The notes under the pieces: model-generated
Told to the model about the DNA's origin: nothing
What the model saw: only the letters and a program-made list of their open reading frames with translations
The model's database searches: none
In this document: positions 43,390 through 53,320 of the stretch, one piece after another
How positions within the stretch are numbered: the first letter of the stretch is position 1
Layout: each line of letters opens with the position of its first letter
Program-made: the position numbers and the translations under genes
NCBI GenBank assembly: GCA_038363925.1
Contig: JAQQWL010000013.1
Span: forward strand, 310,001-374,000
Source of the DNA: Apiospora phragmitis
Taxonomy: Eukaryota; Ascomycota; Sordariomycetes; Amphisphaeriales; Apiosporaceae
Reading direction: 5' to 3'
DNA length: 64,000 nucleotides

Positions 43390-46300
43390 ATGTCGACTCT
43401 CCGGGCGGTCACAGTATCAAATAGGCCCATTCGGCGGAAGAGGAAGCGCACGGAAAACGACACGGAATCGCCCGAAGCTGAAAACGCCAAGGATGGCTCT
43501 GTCGCAGGTGTAGGCGGTGGTGCCAGTGGCGTCAGTGATGCCGAGACCACCAAAAAGCCTACAGAAGCGGCAGATGGCAGCGCAGCATTGAAGAAGAATA
43601 AGAAGGCTCCCGCGCCCAAGAAGAGTTCCCATGTCAAATGCGTCATCGAATGGCCGCCTCTCTTCAAGGAGTTGGGCAAGACGCACCGGGCGCTCAACCT
43701 GGTGTTCACCTTCTGCTCCACCCGTAAGCATCTAGCGACCACGTTTGACACGATCAAGTCGGCGGTGGAATCCCACACCCAGAAGGAGCTCAAGATCGAG
43801 GATGTCGCCGCGGTAGCCGCCTTGCGCCCCGGAGGCGTGAACTTCACCTACGTCGACGAGGTCATGCTGCAGACCGACATCAAGGGCGCCGAGCGGGACA
43901 CGACGTTCAAATCAGGCCGGTCCAGGATGAACATCCGGACGCAAGGGCCTGCGCCCGATGCCTCTGTGGGCGGGCTCACGGGCATGGACGAGCTTGGCCA
44001 GCATCACCCGGATGAGGCGCCCCTTAGTGGGAAAGAGATCCTCTACTTCGAGTTCATTGACGGCGACCTCAAGCGGCAGGTGCAGAATCGCAAGACGGGG
44101 GAGCCTACGAACCCCAATAGGCGGCTTCGGGATGAGGATCTCAAGATGCCCGTGTTCAGCCAGAAGCAAATGACGTCGTTGATCGAGAAGCGCAACCAGA
44201 AGTTCGCCAACGCCGCCAGCGCATATATCAATCGGTGTGTTGAAGAGAAGCTTGACCCCGAAGTGATGATACGCCAGGAAGCAGAAGCACACATGCCCGT
44301 TCCCACAGAGTCGGAACACACTACACCTGCCCCGAAGCCCGAGATGGACACAGTACCCAAAGAGATCCCTAAGGAGAGAAAGAGCATCCCGGAGATCGTT
44401 CAAGAACTCAAGCAAAGCTCTTGGTACGTGAATCAGATTGTGCCTGACGGCCATCGCGTCTTTGAGCCCCAGGAAGCCGTCTATGGCGAGCTGGACTTCC
44501 TTCTCAGCCAAGCTATGGTCAACGCACTATTCAATGCAAAGGGTATCACACAGTTCTACGCGCACCAAACCGAGGCTATAAATGCCTTGGAGAACGGGCA
44601 TCATGTTGTCGTCTCGACTTCAACGAGCTCGGGCAAGTCTCTCATCTACCAGCTCCCGGTAATCCATGCACTGGAGAAAGACCACAACGCCAGAGCCATG
44701 TACATCTTTCCTACCAAAGCACTAGCTCAGGATCAGAAGCGCAGCCTGAAGGACATGCTATCTTATATGGATGGGTTAGAGCAAGTGCTCGTTGAGACAT
44801 TTGACGGCGACACCCCGATGCAAGACCGGAACCAAATCCGAGATGAAGCCCGTATTATATTCACCAATCCAGACATGCTGCACATCACGATACTTCCCCA
44901 AGAAGATAAATGGCGGACGTTTCTCCAGAATCTGAGATACGTTGTCGTCGATGAGCTGCATTATTACAATGGTCTCATGGGGTCTCACGTGGCGTTCATC
45001 ATGAGGAGGCTACGGCGCATCTGCGCTGCGGTCGGCAATCGCCGGGTCATATTTATATCTTGCTCGGCGACGGTCGCAAATCCGCAAGACCATTTCCGGA
45101 CCATCTTCGGCCTCGAGAATGTACATCTTGTAGACTTTGACGGATCACCCTCAGGTCGTAAGGAGTTCCTCTGCTGGAACACGCCCTACAAAGACCCGGG
45201 GGATCCGTCAAGCGGTCGCGGAGACGCGATGGCGGAATGCGCACGGCTTTTCTGTCAACTGATCTTGCGTGGAGTTCGTGTCATCGCATTTTGCCGCGTG
45301 AGGAAGCAGTGTGAGGTGCTCGTCTCGGCGGCCAAATGGGAACTCGAATCGCTAGGACGGCCCGAGTGCATGGCGCGAATCATGGGTTATCGCGGAGGCT
45401 ATACTGCCCAGGACAGGCGGCAGATTGAAGCCCAAATGTTTGAGGGCAAGCTCATGGGTATCGTTGCCACGACTGCTCTGGAGCTAGGTGTAGATATTGG
45501 TACGCTGGACTGCGTGATAACCCTGGGCTTCCCCTACACAATTGCCAACCTCCGGCAGCAAAGTGGTCGCGCAGGTCGGCGAAACAAGGATTCACTATCA
45601 GTTCTTGTGGGAGACTGCTTCGCCACAGATCAGCACTATATGCAGAATCCCGACGAACTATTTACCAAACCCAACAGTGAGTTGCAGGTTGACCTGGAGA
45701 ACATGCTTGTGTTAGAAGGCCACATCCAATGCGCGGCGTACGAGATGCCTATCAGGCCAGTCGAGGATGCTAAGTACTTCTCGAAAGACCTGGCCAAGAT
45801 CGCCGAGGAACGCCTGATAAAGGACGAGCTCGGATACTACCATTGCCACGACCGCTTTCGGCCCGTGCCTTCCAAGTTTGTCGCCATTCGAGACACGGAA
45901 GAGGACCATTTTGCGGTTGTCGACATCTCTCATGGGAAAAACATCGTGCTCGAGGAACTCGAAGCATCTCGAGCCTTCTTCACTATCTACGATGGTGCCA
46001 TCTTCCTTCATCAAGGAAACTCTTACCTGGTGCGCGATTTTCAGCCGGATAAAATGATTGCGAAGGTCGAAAAGGTCAAAGTGGACTGGACAACGCAGCA
46101 GCGTGATTTCACCGACATCGATCCGGTCGAGACCGAGTTGATACGCAAGATACCCGGGTCGCTCTCTCGTGCTTTCCACGGATCGATACGGATCACGCAG
46201 AACGTGTTCGGCTATTTCAAGGTAGACAAGAAGCGCCGAATCCTCGATGCGGTGCAGGTGGACAACCCGCCCATCATCCGGCATAGCAAAGGCATGTGGC

Positions 46301-46894
46301 TGGATGTGCCCAAGCGGGCTCTCGAGATATTAGTCGATCGTCGACTCAATGTGGCTGGCTCCATCCACGCGGCCGAGCATGCGGTGATGAGTCTGATGCC
46401 CAACTTCGTCATCAGTATGCCCGGCGATGTTCGGACCGAATGCAAGATCGGACTGAAGGAGTTTGCGCAAAAGGAGACACAGAGGAAGCGGCCTGCTCGC
46501 CTCACTTTCTACGATGCCAAAGGCGGCGCAGGAGGGTCGGGGATCAGCACCAAGGCTTTCGAGTTCATCGACTTGCTGCTGGTGCAGGCCCTCAAGAGAG
46601 TCGAGCATTGCTACTGCGAGCACGGCTGCGTCGAATGCGTATGTTCGGAGTTGTGCAAGCACGCCAACGAGGTGATGAGCAAGGCCGGCAGCTCCGTCAT
46701 ACTCAAAACCTTCCTGAACATGAGTATCGACGTCGAGGGCGCTCCCCATGGGCCCCGAAGAGATGAGCCCCGCCGGGATCGAGACGGTCGTGCTGGCCAA
46801 GCCAGTTCCGGGAAAGGGACGGGTTCCTGTTGTGGATGACGTTGAAGTGAAACTCGAGGATGAAGAAGATGATGCTGGCTTGGGTGACCAGTGA
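43390..46894 (+). CDS. HRQ1: Hrq1 (RecQ4-like) DNA helicase
   Basis: Intronless gene for a nuclear 3'-5' DNA helicase that acts in DNA repair and telomere maintenance, about 1167 residues. A basic N-terminus (RPIRRKRKRTEN) precedes a degenerate N-terminal region. Walker A is TSTSSGKSLIYQLP near residue 410; motif II is VVVDELHYYNGLMGSH (DELH rather than DEAH) near 519. Motif III is FISCSATVANP, motif VI LRQQSGRAGRRNKD near 725. The C-terminal DUF1998-type zinc site is HCYCEHGCVECVCSELC. The frame slips at GGG 46737-46739: removing one G turns a short wrong tail into PMGPEEMSPAGIETVVLAKP and an acidic end (KLEDEEDDAGLGDQ), with the stop at 46892-46894 and 1168 codons exactly. Confidence 0.92.
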
Positions 46895-47423
46895 GGCGGT
46901 TGTTTGCTGTGATAGAAGATACGATAGATGAATACCTGTAGACTTGATACCCTCTTCCGTCTTTTTGGGCTTCGATCATGCTCAAAACCGGGTAGCAAGC
47001 AGCCTCATCATCTGATTATTGATATCTATGGTGATGCTACGAGACGGTTCATAAAGTAATACTGTTGCTTAGATCAGCAAAATATTTGACATGGCCATGC
47101 CCTACTTCCATCCGAACTGATTCCAAATATATTCTTATTTGGGAACGAGGCGGCTGTCGGTCGGCAGTCGGAATCCGCGCCCGACCGCTCTTGAGAAGCG
47201 GTAAAAGTGACGTGCGTTCGTTTTACTGCACAGTAATCAGCAATTACCCAGACAGGACAAATTTTGCTCCCGAGGTTGCCATGCTAGGACAGACCCGACA
47301 AGGGAGCTCCGAACCAATACAGGGGTCTGACGATCGCGTCATCGTTTGCTGCACTCTCGATTGGCCTCTTTGACAAATCAACGACATCCTTTGCGTCACG
47401 TCTTTTTTCTTTATTGACTTCAA

Positions 47424-47456
<33 letters not shown>

Positions 47457-47700
47457 ATACTGCTATACTTACAGTACCGCTGTACCACACCCTTTAGCCC
47501 TGTTAGCCCGCCTGAATGCACTAGAAGTCCCTGTAGACCCAAGCGAAAAGCCGCTAGAAACAGCAATTCATCAGGAAGCTTCACTCTTTCTGCTGCTTCT
47601 GAATAAGCCAAACACTGCCCATTCAACTTCCTTTGCTTCGGAATCCCCGTCCCCATATAAAACACAAAACCCCTCCTCTCCCACCATCCCACCATTCTCC
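46895..47700. other. Intergenic, about 800 bases, with a CA repeat
   Basis: Between Hrq1 and thioredoxin. Holds a CA dinucleotide repeat at 47426-47454. No gene recognised. Confidence 0.6.
47426..47454 (+). repeat. CA microsatellite
   Basis: About 14.5 perfect CA units in the thioredoxin upstream region. Confidence 0.95.
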
Positions 47701-48518
47701 ATGTCAACACCATTCCTCCGCAGTACCATCCAGTCTTCTCTTCTGAGACGCAGCATCTTTAGAACTTCTACTATCCAGCAGAACATTCGCCAATTCCACT
47801 ACACGTCGCCCAATATGACTGTCCATAACATCAGCACGTATGTTTGTCCCGCAGCTTTCCGAGGAGGCGCAAACTCATTGCTGCACCTGCACCCCACTTC
47901 TTCACGTGTGCCTACGTGCGCCGAACGCTGGACCTCTTATCACTCTGAGAAATGTAAATGGGGAAATATCGAACTGACATTATGCCTCACATGTAGCACC
48001 GAGGACTGGAAGGCCGCCCTCAAGAACAACAAGGTCGTCTTGCTTGACTGCTTCGCCACCTGGTGCGGTCCTTGCAAGGCTATCTCTCCCATGCTGGTCA
48101 AGTGAGTGTTCCCTCGTCCCCCCATCGTCGTCCCCCCATCGTCATCCCCCCAACTATACAATATCGCCTGTGCGAGCAAACGACAGGTTGAATGATAGAA
48201 TTCAAAGACGTCTTTCTGCCTGCCTCGCCCCTTCCCTCCTCATACTCACACCCCCCGGCGACATCGAGACCCCTTGTCGAAGCGAAAACAGAGTCTAACC
48301 ATTGCAACGCAAAACTCAGCCACTCCAATGACGAGCAGTTCAAGGACGTCTTCTTCGCCAAGATCGACGTCGACGAGCTGCCCGAGGTCAGCCAGGAGCT
48401 CGGCATCCGTGCCATGCCCACCTTCATGCTGTTCAAGGACGGCGAGAAGGCCGAGGAGCTCGTCGGCGCCAACCCCCCTGCCCTGCTCGGCCTGCTGAAG
48501 AAGGGCGTCGAGGCCTAG
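47701..48518 (+). CDS. Thioredoxin with a possible mitochondrial presequence
   Basis: Disulfide reductase with the active site [15 protein letters not shown]. Later conserved blocks are [11 protein letters not shown] and [15 protein letters not shown] with the cis-Pro. Exons 47701-47837, 47997-48101 and 48320-48518 give 146 residues. The start [21 protein letters not shown] is Arg/Ser-rich and lacks acids, typical of mitochondrial import. An internal ATG (MTVHNIST, near 47815) would give a cytosolic form of standard length. Intron 1 (159 bases) has no in-frame stop and might be read through by gene finders. The stop is TAG at 48516-48518. The same frame stays open for 56 more codons (see findings), so the true C-terminus is uncertain. 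Confidence 0.88.
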
Positions 48519-48689
48519 AGCGCCCCGACACCGGATACCACTGGCCCCGCCGCTGCAAACTTGGCATCCGGCCTCCCGGAGAGAAAGCAGTCGGTCGTCA
48601 ATGTTGGCGGCGGAACTATCGATACGAAGGAGCACAAGCATGAGGGTGGCAGCAGCGCCTGCTGTGGAGGCAAGGCTGACACCGCATGA
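48519..48689 (+). other. In-frame open extension after the thioredoxin stop
   Basis: Directly after the TAG, in the same frame, 56 sense codons run to TGA at 48687-48689. The translation is Pro/Ala/Gly-rich, then basic (TIDTKEHKHEGG), then ends SSACCGGKADTA. Codon choice looks like coding sequence, not UTR. It may be a read-through tail, or part of a longer thioredoxin interrupted by a substitution. Confidence 0.5.
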
Positions 48690-49104
48690 ACGAACCATAG
48701 ATACCCATCCTTGCGACATCTTGGAATGGCCTGGTTTAGATACATCAGTTTGAGTGCGCGCGTTGGGCCAGAGTTGGCATTTCGCACGCACCTTCAAACA
48801 CCCATGAATAAAACAAAACACTTTAGAGAACCCAGCAGTTGTATCATTAAGTATTGGTGTCATATAAGGTCTCACTTGTGATTATTGTCTGCAACGCCTC
48901 TGCGACACTGTCCTAACTTCGTATACGCCAATTATGATCGTTGCTCAGATTATGAAGCTATAGCAGCAAGGGGACATGTAATCTTGGTAGCCCTTCTCAA
49001 ACGCCTAAACTCCAGCCAGGTATCATGTGATCCATCCCCTGATCAAGCAAATATGCTACCTACACGCACAATATTCTGAAACAGTAGAAGATCCCTTTCA
49101 ACAT
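48690..49104. other. Convergent 3' flanks
   Basis: About 415 bases between the thioredoxin and Mad1 genes, which point at each other. Nothing recognised. Confidence 0.5.
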
Positions 49105-51529
49105 CTACTTCTGCTCTTTGTTGTGCTCCTCGTAAAACTCCAGGGTGAGGGCAGCAAGGAAGCCCGGGATGCAGCCTTTGTCGCGGACCCAGAACTGGAT
49201 CTGGTCGGCGATGCTCCGGGCGAAAACGCTCTGGGGCCCGCCGCTGACCTTCATGGTGCCGCGCTCGCCGTCGAACACGATGCTGTTCTCGTGCTCGTCG
49301 GTCTGGCTCGGGTTGAAGACGCTCTCGACGCGCATCTTGCCGTTCGGGATGAAGGTGACGGTCCAGCCCAGCGTGCTGAAGATGGCCTCCTTGAACTCGT
49401 TGGACTTGGCGCCCCAGACCTGCTTCAGGCGCTGCGCCGTCTTGTTGGCCGACGCCGTCTCCCGCTGCGCCTCCTCGACCTCGCGCTTCGCGGCCGCGAG
49501 CTGCGAGGCCGGGATCACGGGGAAGGCCGGGTTGCGGTGGGCCTTCTGGAGCTGGGTGAGGAGTTGCTTGTTCTCTTCCTTGAGCGCCGTGAGGGTGGCC
49601 ACCTTGATGGCTTCCCACTCGGCCGTGGGGTTGGATCGAAGAGACAGCACCCGTGTCTTGTTCTTCTTCTCGGCAGCCTCGAGGCGCTCTCGGAGTGATT
49701 GGTAGTCGACTTGGAGTGTGTTCAGAGTCCTGTCCTTCTCCGCGACTTGGTTGAGCAATGCTTGTCGCTTGCGGTTAAGCTCAGAGATCGTTTCAGATTC
49801 TACAGCGTCGTCCTCCCTTGGTCGCTTGGAACCGACCAATTGCTTGGTTTCACCGGGGCAGAACCTTCCACACTAGAAAGCTCTTCATGAAGAGCCTTGA
49901 CATCAGATTTGTAGTTGTCCACCAACTGCTCAAGCTCGGCGACACGGTTGTTCCTGACTTGGTCGACCTTTTCCGGCTCAAATGTCTCGTCCTCGGCGTC
50001 AAACGTCTTGAGCTGGGCACGCAAGTATTCGACTTCTTTAGCCGCAAGGGCGCGCTGGCGCTCAAGCCTGGCACGAGTCTTGTCGGCTGGCAGCGCAGAT
50101 GGCGAGGTCTTGAGCTTCTCGATTTGCGTTTTCAAAGTGCCCATTTCCGCCTCCAGAGACCTGATGATTCCGTCCCTTTCCCCGATCTGCTCCTGGAATT
50201 CGCCCAGTTTCTGAGTCAGAGATGCCGTGGTATAGCGTTGCTCGACAAGTGCGCGGGCAACGTCTTCGGGTGAATCAAACTCCATCATGTCGTCACTGGC
50301 ATTTCGTAGGTAGAATGTCCAAGCCAGGCGCTCATCTTCCAGTCGTTGCCTTTGTATTCTGGCTTCGGCAAGCTCGCTTTCTAGTCCAGCCGCGGTCTCC
50401 AGCTTCCGTTGTAGCGACCGCTTCTCCTCCTCCACTACTTCGACCGCCTTGTGAATCTGTTTGTAGTGGCTTAGGTCGCTGTGCATCTTGGTGTTCTTAG
50501 ACTCCAAAGTTCGGATGTACTGCACGTGGTCAGACAGTTCGCGCCGGATTACAGCGATCGTGTCGGCGTCACCAGTTTGCGCCTTCAGACGTAGGACATC
50601 TGCTTCGAGTTCGCCAATGACCTCATCCTTCTGGGCGAGTTGCTCTTGAGCTTGTTGTAACAACTCATCCCGGGCCTGGTTTTCTTTCTCGTAAGCTTCC
50701 ATCGACTCGCGTAGATTTGAGGCCTGTAGCTCTAGGTCGGAAATGCGCTTCTGGCTCATGCGGTCTGACTCTTCTTTGACGGCTGATAAATCGTCCAGCT
50801 GCTCCTGGAGAAGCCGGGCTTCGCCTTCTGATTCGCGCGCCTTCTTCTCAAGTGCTCGGGCGTCACGTTCCGCCGACTCCTTCAGCTCCGCCAGTTCGGA
50901 CATGACAGACTCGATCCGGCGCTCTACTGCGCCTTTTTCTCCTTCGGCATCTTGTCGCTTGCTGTAGTCTTCATCGGCCTTCCTGCGGCATTCGCGTATT
51001 TCCTTCTCATGCTCCAAGGCGGCCATGTCCTTTTCCTTCTCGTAGTTGTCGCATTTGTAGTGCATAGCAGCCAACTCAGCTTTGAGCTCCTCTATCCTTT
51101 TACGCTGTGTCTCGTACTCCTCTGCGTCGGGGGGAGCCAGGTTCTCTTTGGAGCTTTCGCGCGACGAGGCCCGCACCGACTCGCCATTCGCCTGGCCATG
51201 GCGGGCGTTGGGTTTGACGAACGGAGAGCTAGTCGCATTGTCGGTGCCCGTGATGATGTCGTACTGGGGCTGCGATGTAGATCCGCGGAAGTTGGAAACC
51301 TGGTGGAAGGTTCTTTGTTAGTAGCCGTGTCGCGACCGAAAACAGCAGATTGCGCCCCCTTGGTGGGCAATCGAGGAGGACAGAAAGGCCAGGAAAGACA
51401 TACTCTTGATGTTCGGAGGGAGGTCTGTGGTCGTGGCAGAGCATTTCCGCCCACGCTGTGACGGAATTGGCCACTCATTGGTTTGCGCTTCGACGCCAGC
51501 CGGGCAGATTTTGGTGTAGAAACAGTCAT
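49105..51529 (-). CDS. MAD1: Spindle assembly checkpoint protein Mad1
   Basis: Long coiled-coil protein of the nuclear envelope and kinetochore that recruits Mad2 to signal unattached chromosomes. Exon 1 is 51529-51404 (42 codons, MTVSTPKSARLASKRKP), exon 2 51299-49105; about 773 residues. Heptad-rich coiled coil runs from about residue 110 to 650. The C-terminal RWD-like domain is clear: VLSLRSNPTAEWEAIK is the conserved entry, followed by FKEAIFSTLGWTVTFIPNG and FWVRDKGCIPGFLAALTLEF. The frame breaks at the + strand GGGG 49855-49858: one more base gives SAPGETKQLVGSKRPRED and 774 codons exactly. The Mad2-binding motif may lie in the disrupted stretch (KQLVGSKRPRE), so sequencing it correctly matters. 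Confidence 0.88.
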
Positions 51530-51792
51530 GTTGAAGGTTGGCTGCTCGGCCACTGACTATGTGTGTATGTTTGTTTATTTAGGGAAGTGTAGCGCCGGTG
51601 ATGGCCTGTGAGTGGCTGTAACAGCGAGGTCAGGCGCCACTTTACCACCTGCAGGGAGTCAAGGAGATTGATGAACAAAACCCGTTTCCACGCTTCCTTG
51701 CTGCTGTTGGCGGTATGCGTTGGTCTGGACTGGATTTCAAGCAAGGACAAAGGACGGTAGCGGGCCCGAGGCGCACGGACATCGAAGGCCTC

Positions 51793-51911
51793 TTATCGTA
51801 CCTCTTATCGATATCGCGTTGGCGTTGGCCTTTAGCCGCTTATTTTTGGCTTATTGACTATTGCGATAACGCTAGCCGTAATCGGCTTATCGTGGCCGCG
51901 GTTTCTTATCG
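51793..51911 (+). repeat. Cluster of five TTATCG hexamers
   Basis: TTATCG occurs at 51793, 51805, 51887 and 51906 on the plus strand, and as CGATAA at 51864. The first two are preceded by CTC and the last by TTTC. CGCTAGC-type palindromic pieces are interspersed (51870, 51919). This lies about 260-380 bases upstream of the Mad1 start. TTATC is the reverse of the GATAA core used by fungal GATA factors. Confidence 0.55.
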
Positions 51912-52660
51912 TGACAGCGCTAGCGTGTTAGCGTTTCTTCCGTAGCCCGTAGGTTGATAGGGAATCGTACTGAGCCTCCTTCACTCTTCCAATAATAAAT
52001 CCACAACCAGATCCAAGAGCACGTCACGCGCCAGCGAGTGTTTGGCATTCGGGGGACGATAGGGAGAGCTGATGCGCTCATGCTCCAGTGAGCAGGAAGG
52101 AATGCGTCGGCCCCTTTGCTTTTGCGACTCGACTCGATTAAAAAGCCGCGCGACAGTCGCCTGGAATGTTTGTCAATGCAGGTGATCGAGGTGAACAATG
52201 AATGCACACAAGCGATCTTGTCCAGCTCCCTGCATGTCCGCCATCGGCTGGACACCTGATCTATTTTCAGGACGAACCATGACAGTCGATGCCACCAAGA
52301 TAATTGGGCAGGTCATCACTGTACAGACTGGCAGTGTCAAGGTACATACCTGCGCGCGCGGGTATTGTCTTCACTTGTTGATCCATGGTCTGGCACCAGT
52401 GAGTGAAGAGGTGAAGCTTGGTGAAGCATATCTCATGCTCCAGCTCTCTCTGCGTGCCTTAAGTCCGACTGTTGAACCCAGGTTGTTACACTTGTACGGG
52501 ACTCACGTCACAATGCACCGAGTTCCTGGCTGTCAGTGGGGCCCCTAGGTTATTGGGCTAGACCCAGGTGCTGTCGCCCCGTCGCATGGCCATTGGGGCC
52601 GCTGGTTGGCTGCTGGCCGGGGATCAAGCTTAAACGGCTACGTAGCTGTCGAGCTACCTA

Positions 52661-52695
52661 CCCCCCTCCCCAAGCCCCCCTACCCCAAGCTCCCC
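52661..52695 (-). other. Candidate G-quadruplex (minus strand)
   Basis: Five C runs of four to six bases (52661-52666, 52668-52671, 52675-52680, 52683-52686, 52692-52695) separated by T, AAG, TA and AAGCT. The minus strand therefore has five G runs with loops of one to five bases, which meets the usual G4 pattern. Confidence 0.7.
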
Positions 52696-53320
52696 GGTAG
52701 GGTCGCCGAGCCTTAGAGGATTTAGTGCAGTCATCAGTGTGTGTGCAGCGCATCGTCAGATGTTAGAATTTGCTTCACCACTTCCTCCGGCGACATCATT
52801 AAGAGTGTCCCCCACCGTTCTGCACGTACGGACGAGCCCTCGCGATCTTGTTACCTCGACCTCGAGGCATAGAGCCATATGGCTGATTCCCCAAAATAAT
52901 ACTAGGGCGGCACCTGCTGCAGATCAAACTGATTTTCTCCCAACCTACGGAGTACATCGCACGCCATTCACCTCCCATTCACTTCCATCTAACCGGGCGT
53001 GACCACCTCCGCGGCTTCCCTTCACACGCCGCAATACTTCATAAACATTTCTTTGCCATACGGCTAGATTACCTCATTGCAGTCTCCTCGTTCCTCCGGA
53101 TTTTGCGCGCGTCCTGGTCTCTTTCCACCGGTGTTCTGCGCGCACTTCGGCTTTCCTCCAATGTCAACACCTCTTTCCACAAACGTTCTACGAACACCCC
53201 AAGTACCTTCCTCGACGTCAACGCCTGTTGCCTCTGGTCTACGCTCACGCCCTTTCCTTCAGCGCATACGATTTGACCGCTTCCTTCCGTTACCTGCAAT
53301 CCGGCCTTCCTGCAGCAAAT

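Larger units (their letters stand above)
51530..53320. other. Divergent promoter region, 1.8 kb
   Basis: Between Mad1 and Tam41, both reading outward. Contains the TTATCG cluster (51793-51911) and a G-quadruplex-type C-run block (52661-52695), described separately. Otherwise no coding frame recognised. Confidence 0.6.

Noticed and set aside
43912..44511. Minus-strand frame inside Hrq1
   Set aside because: Antisense shadow of a well-supported helicase.
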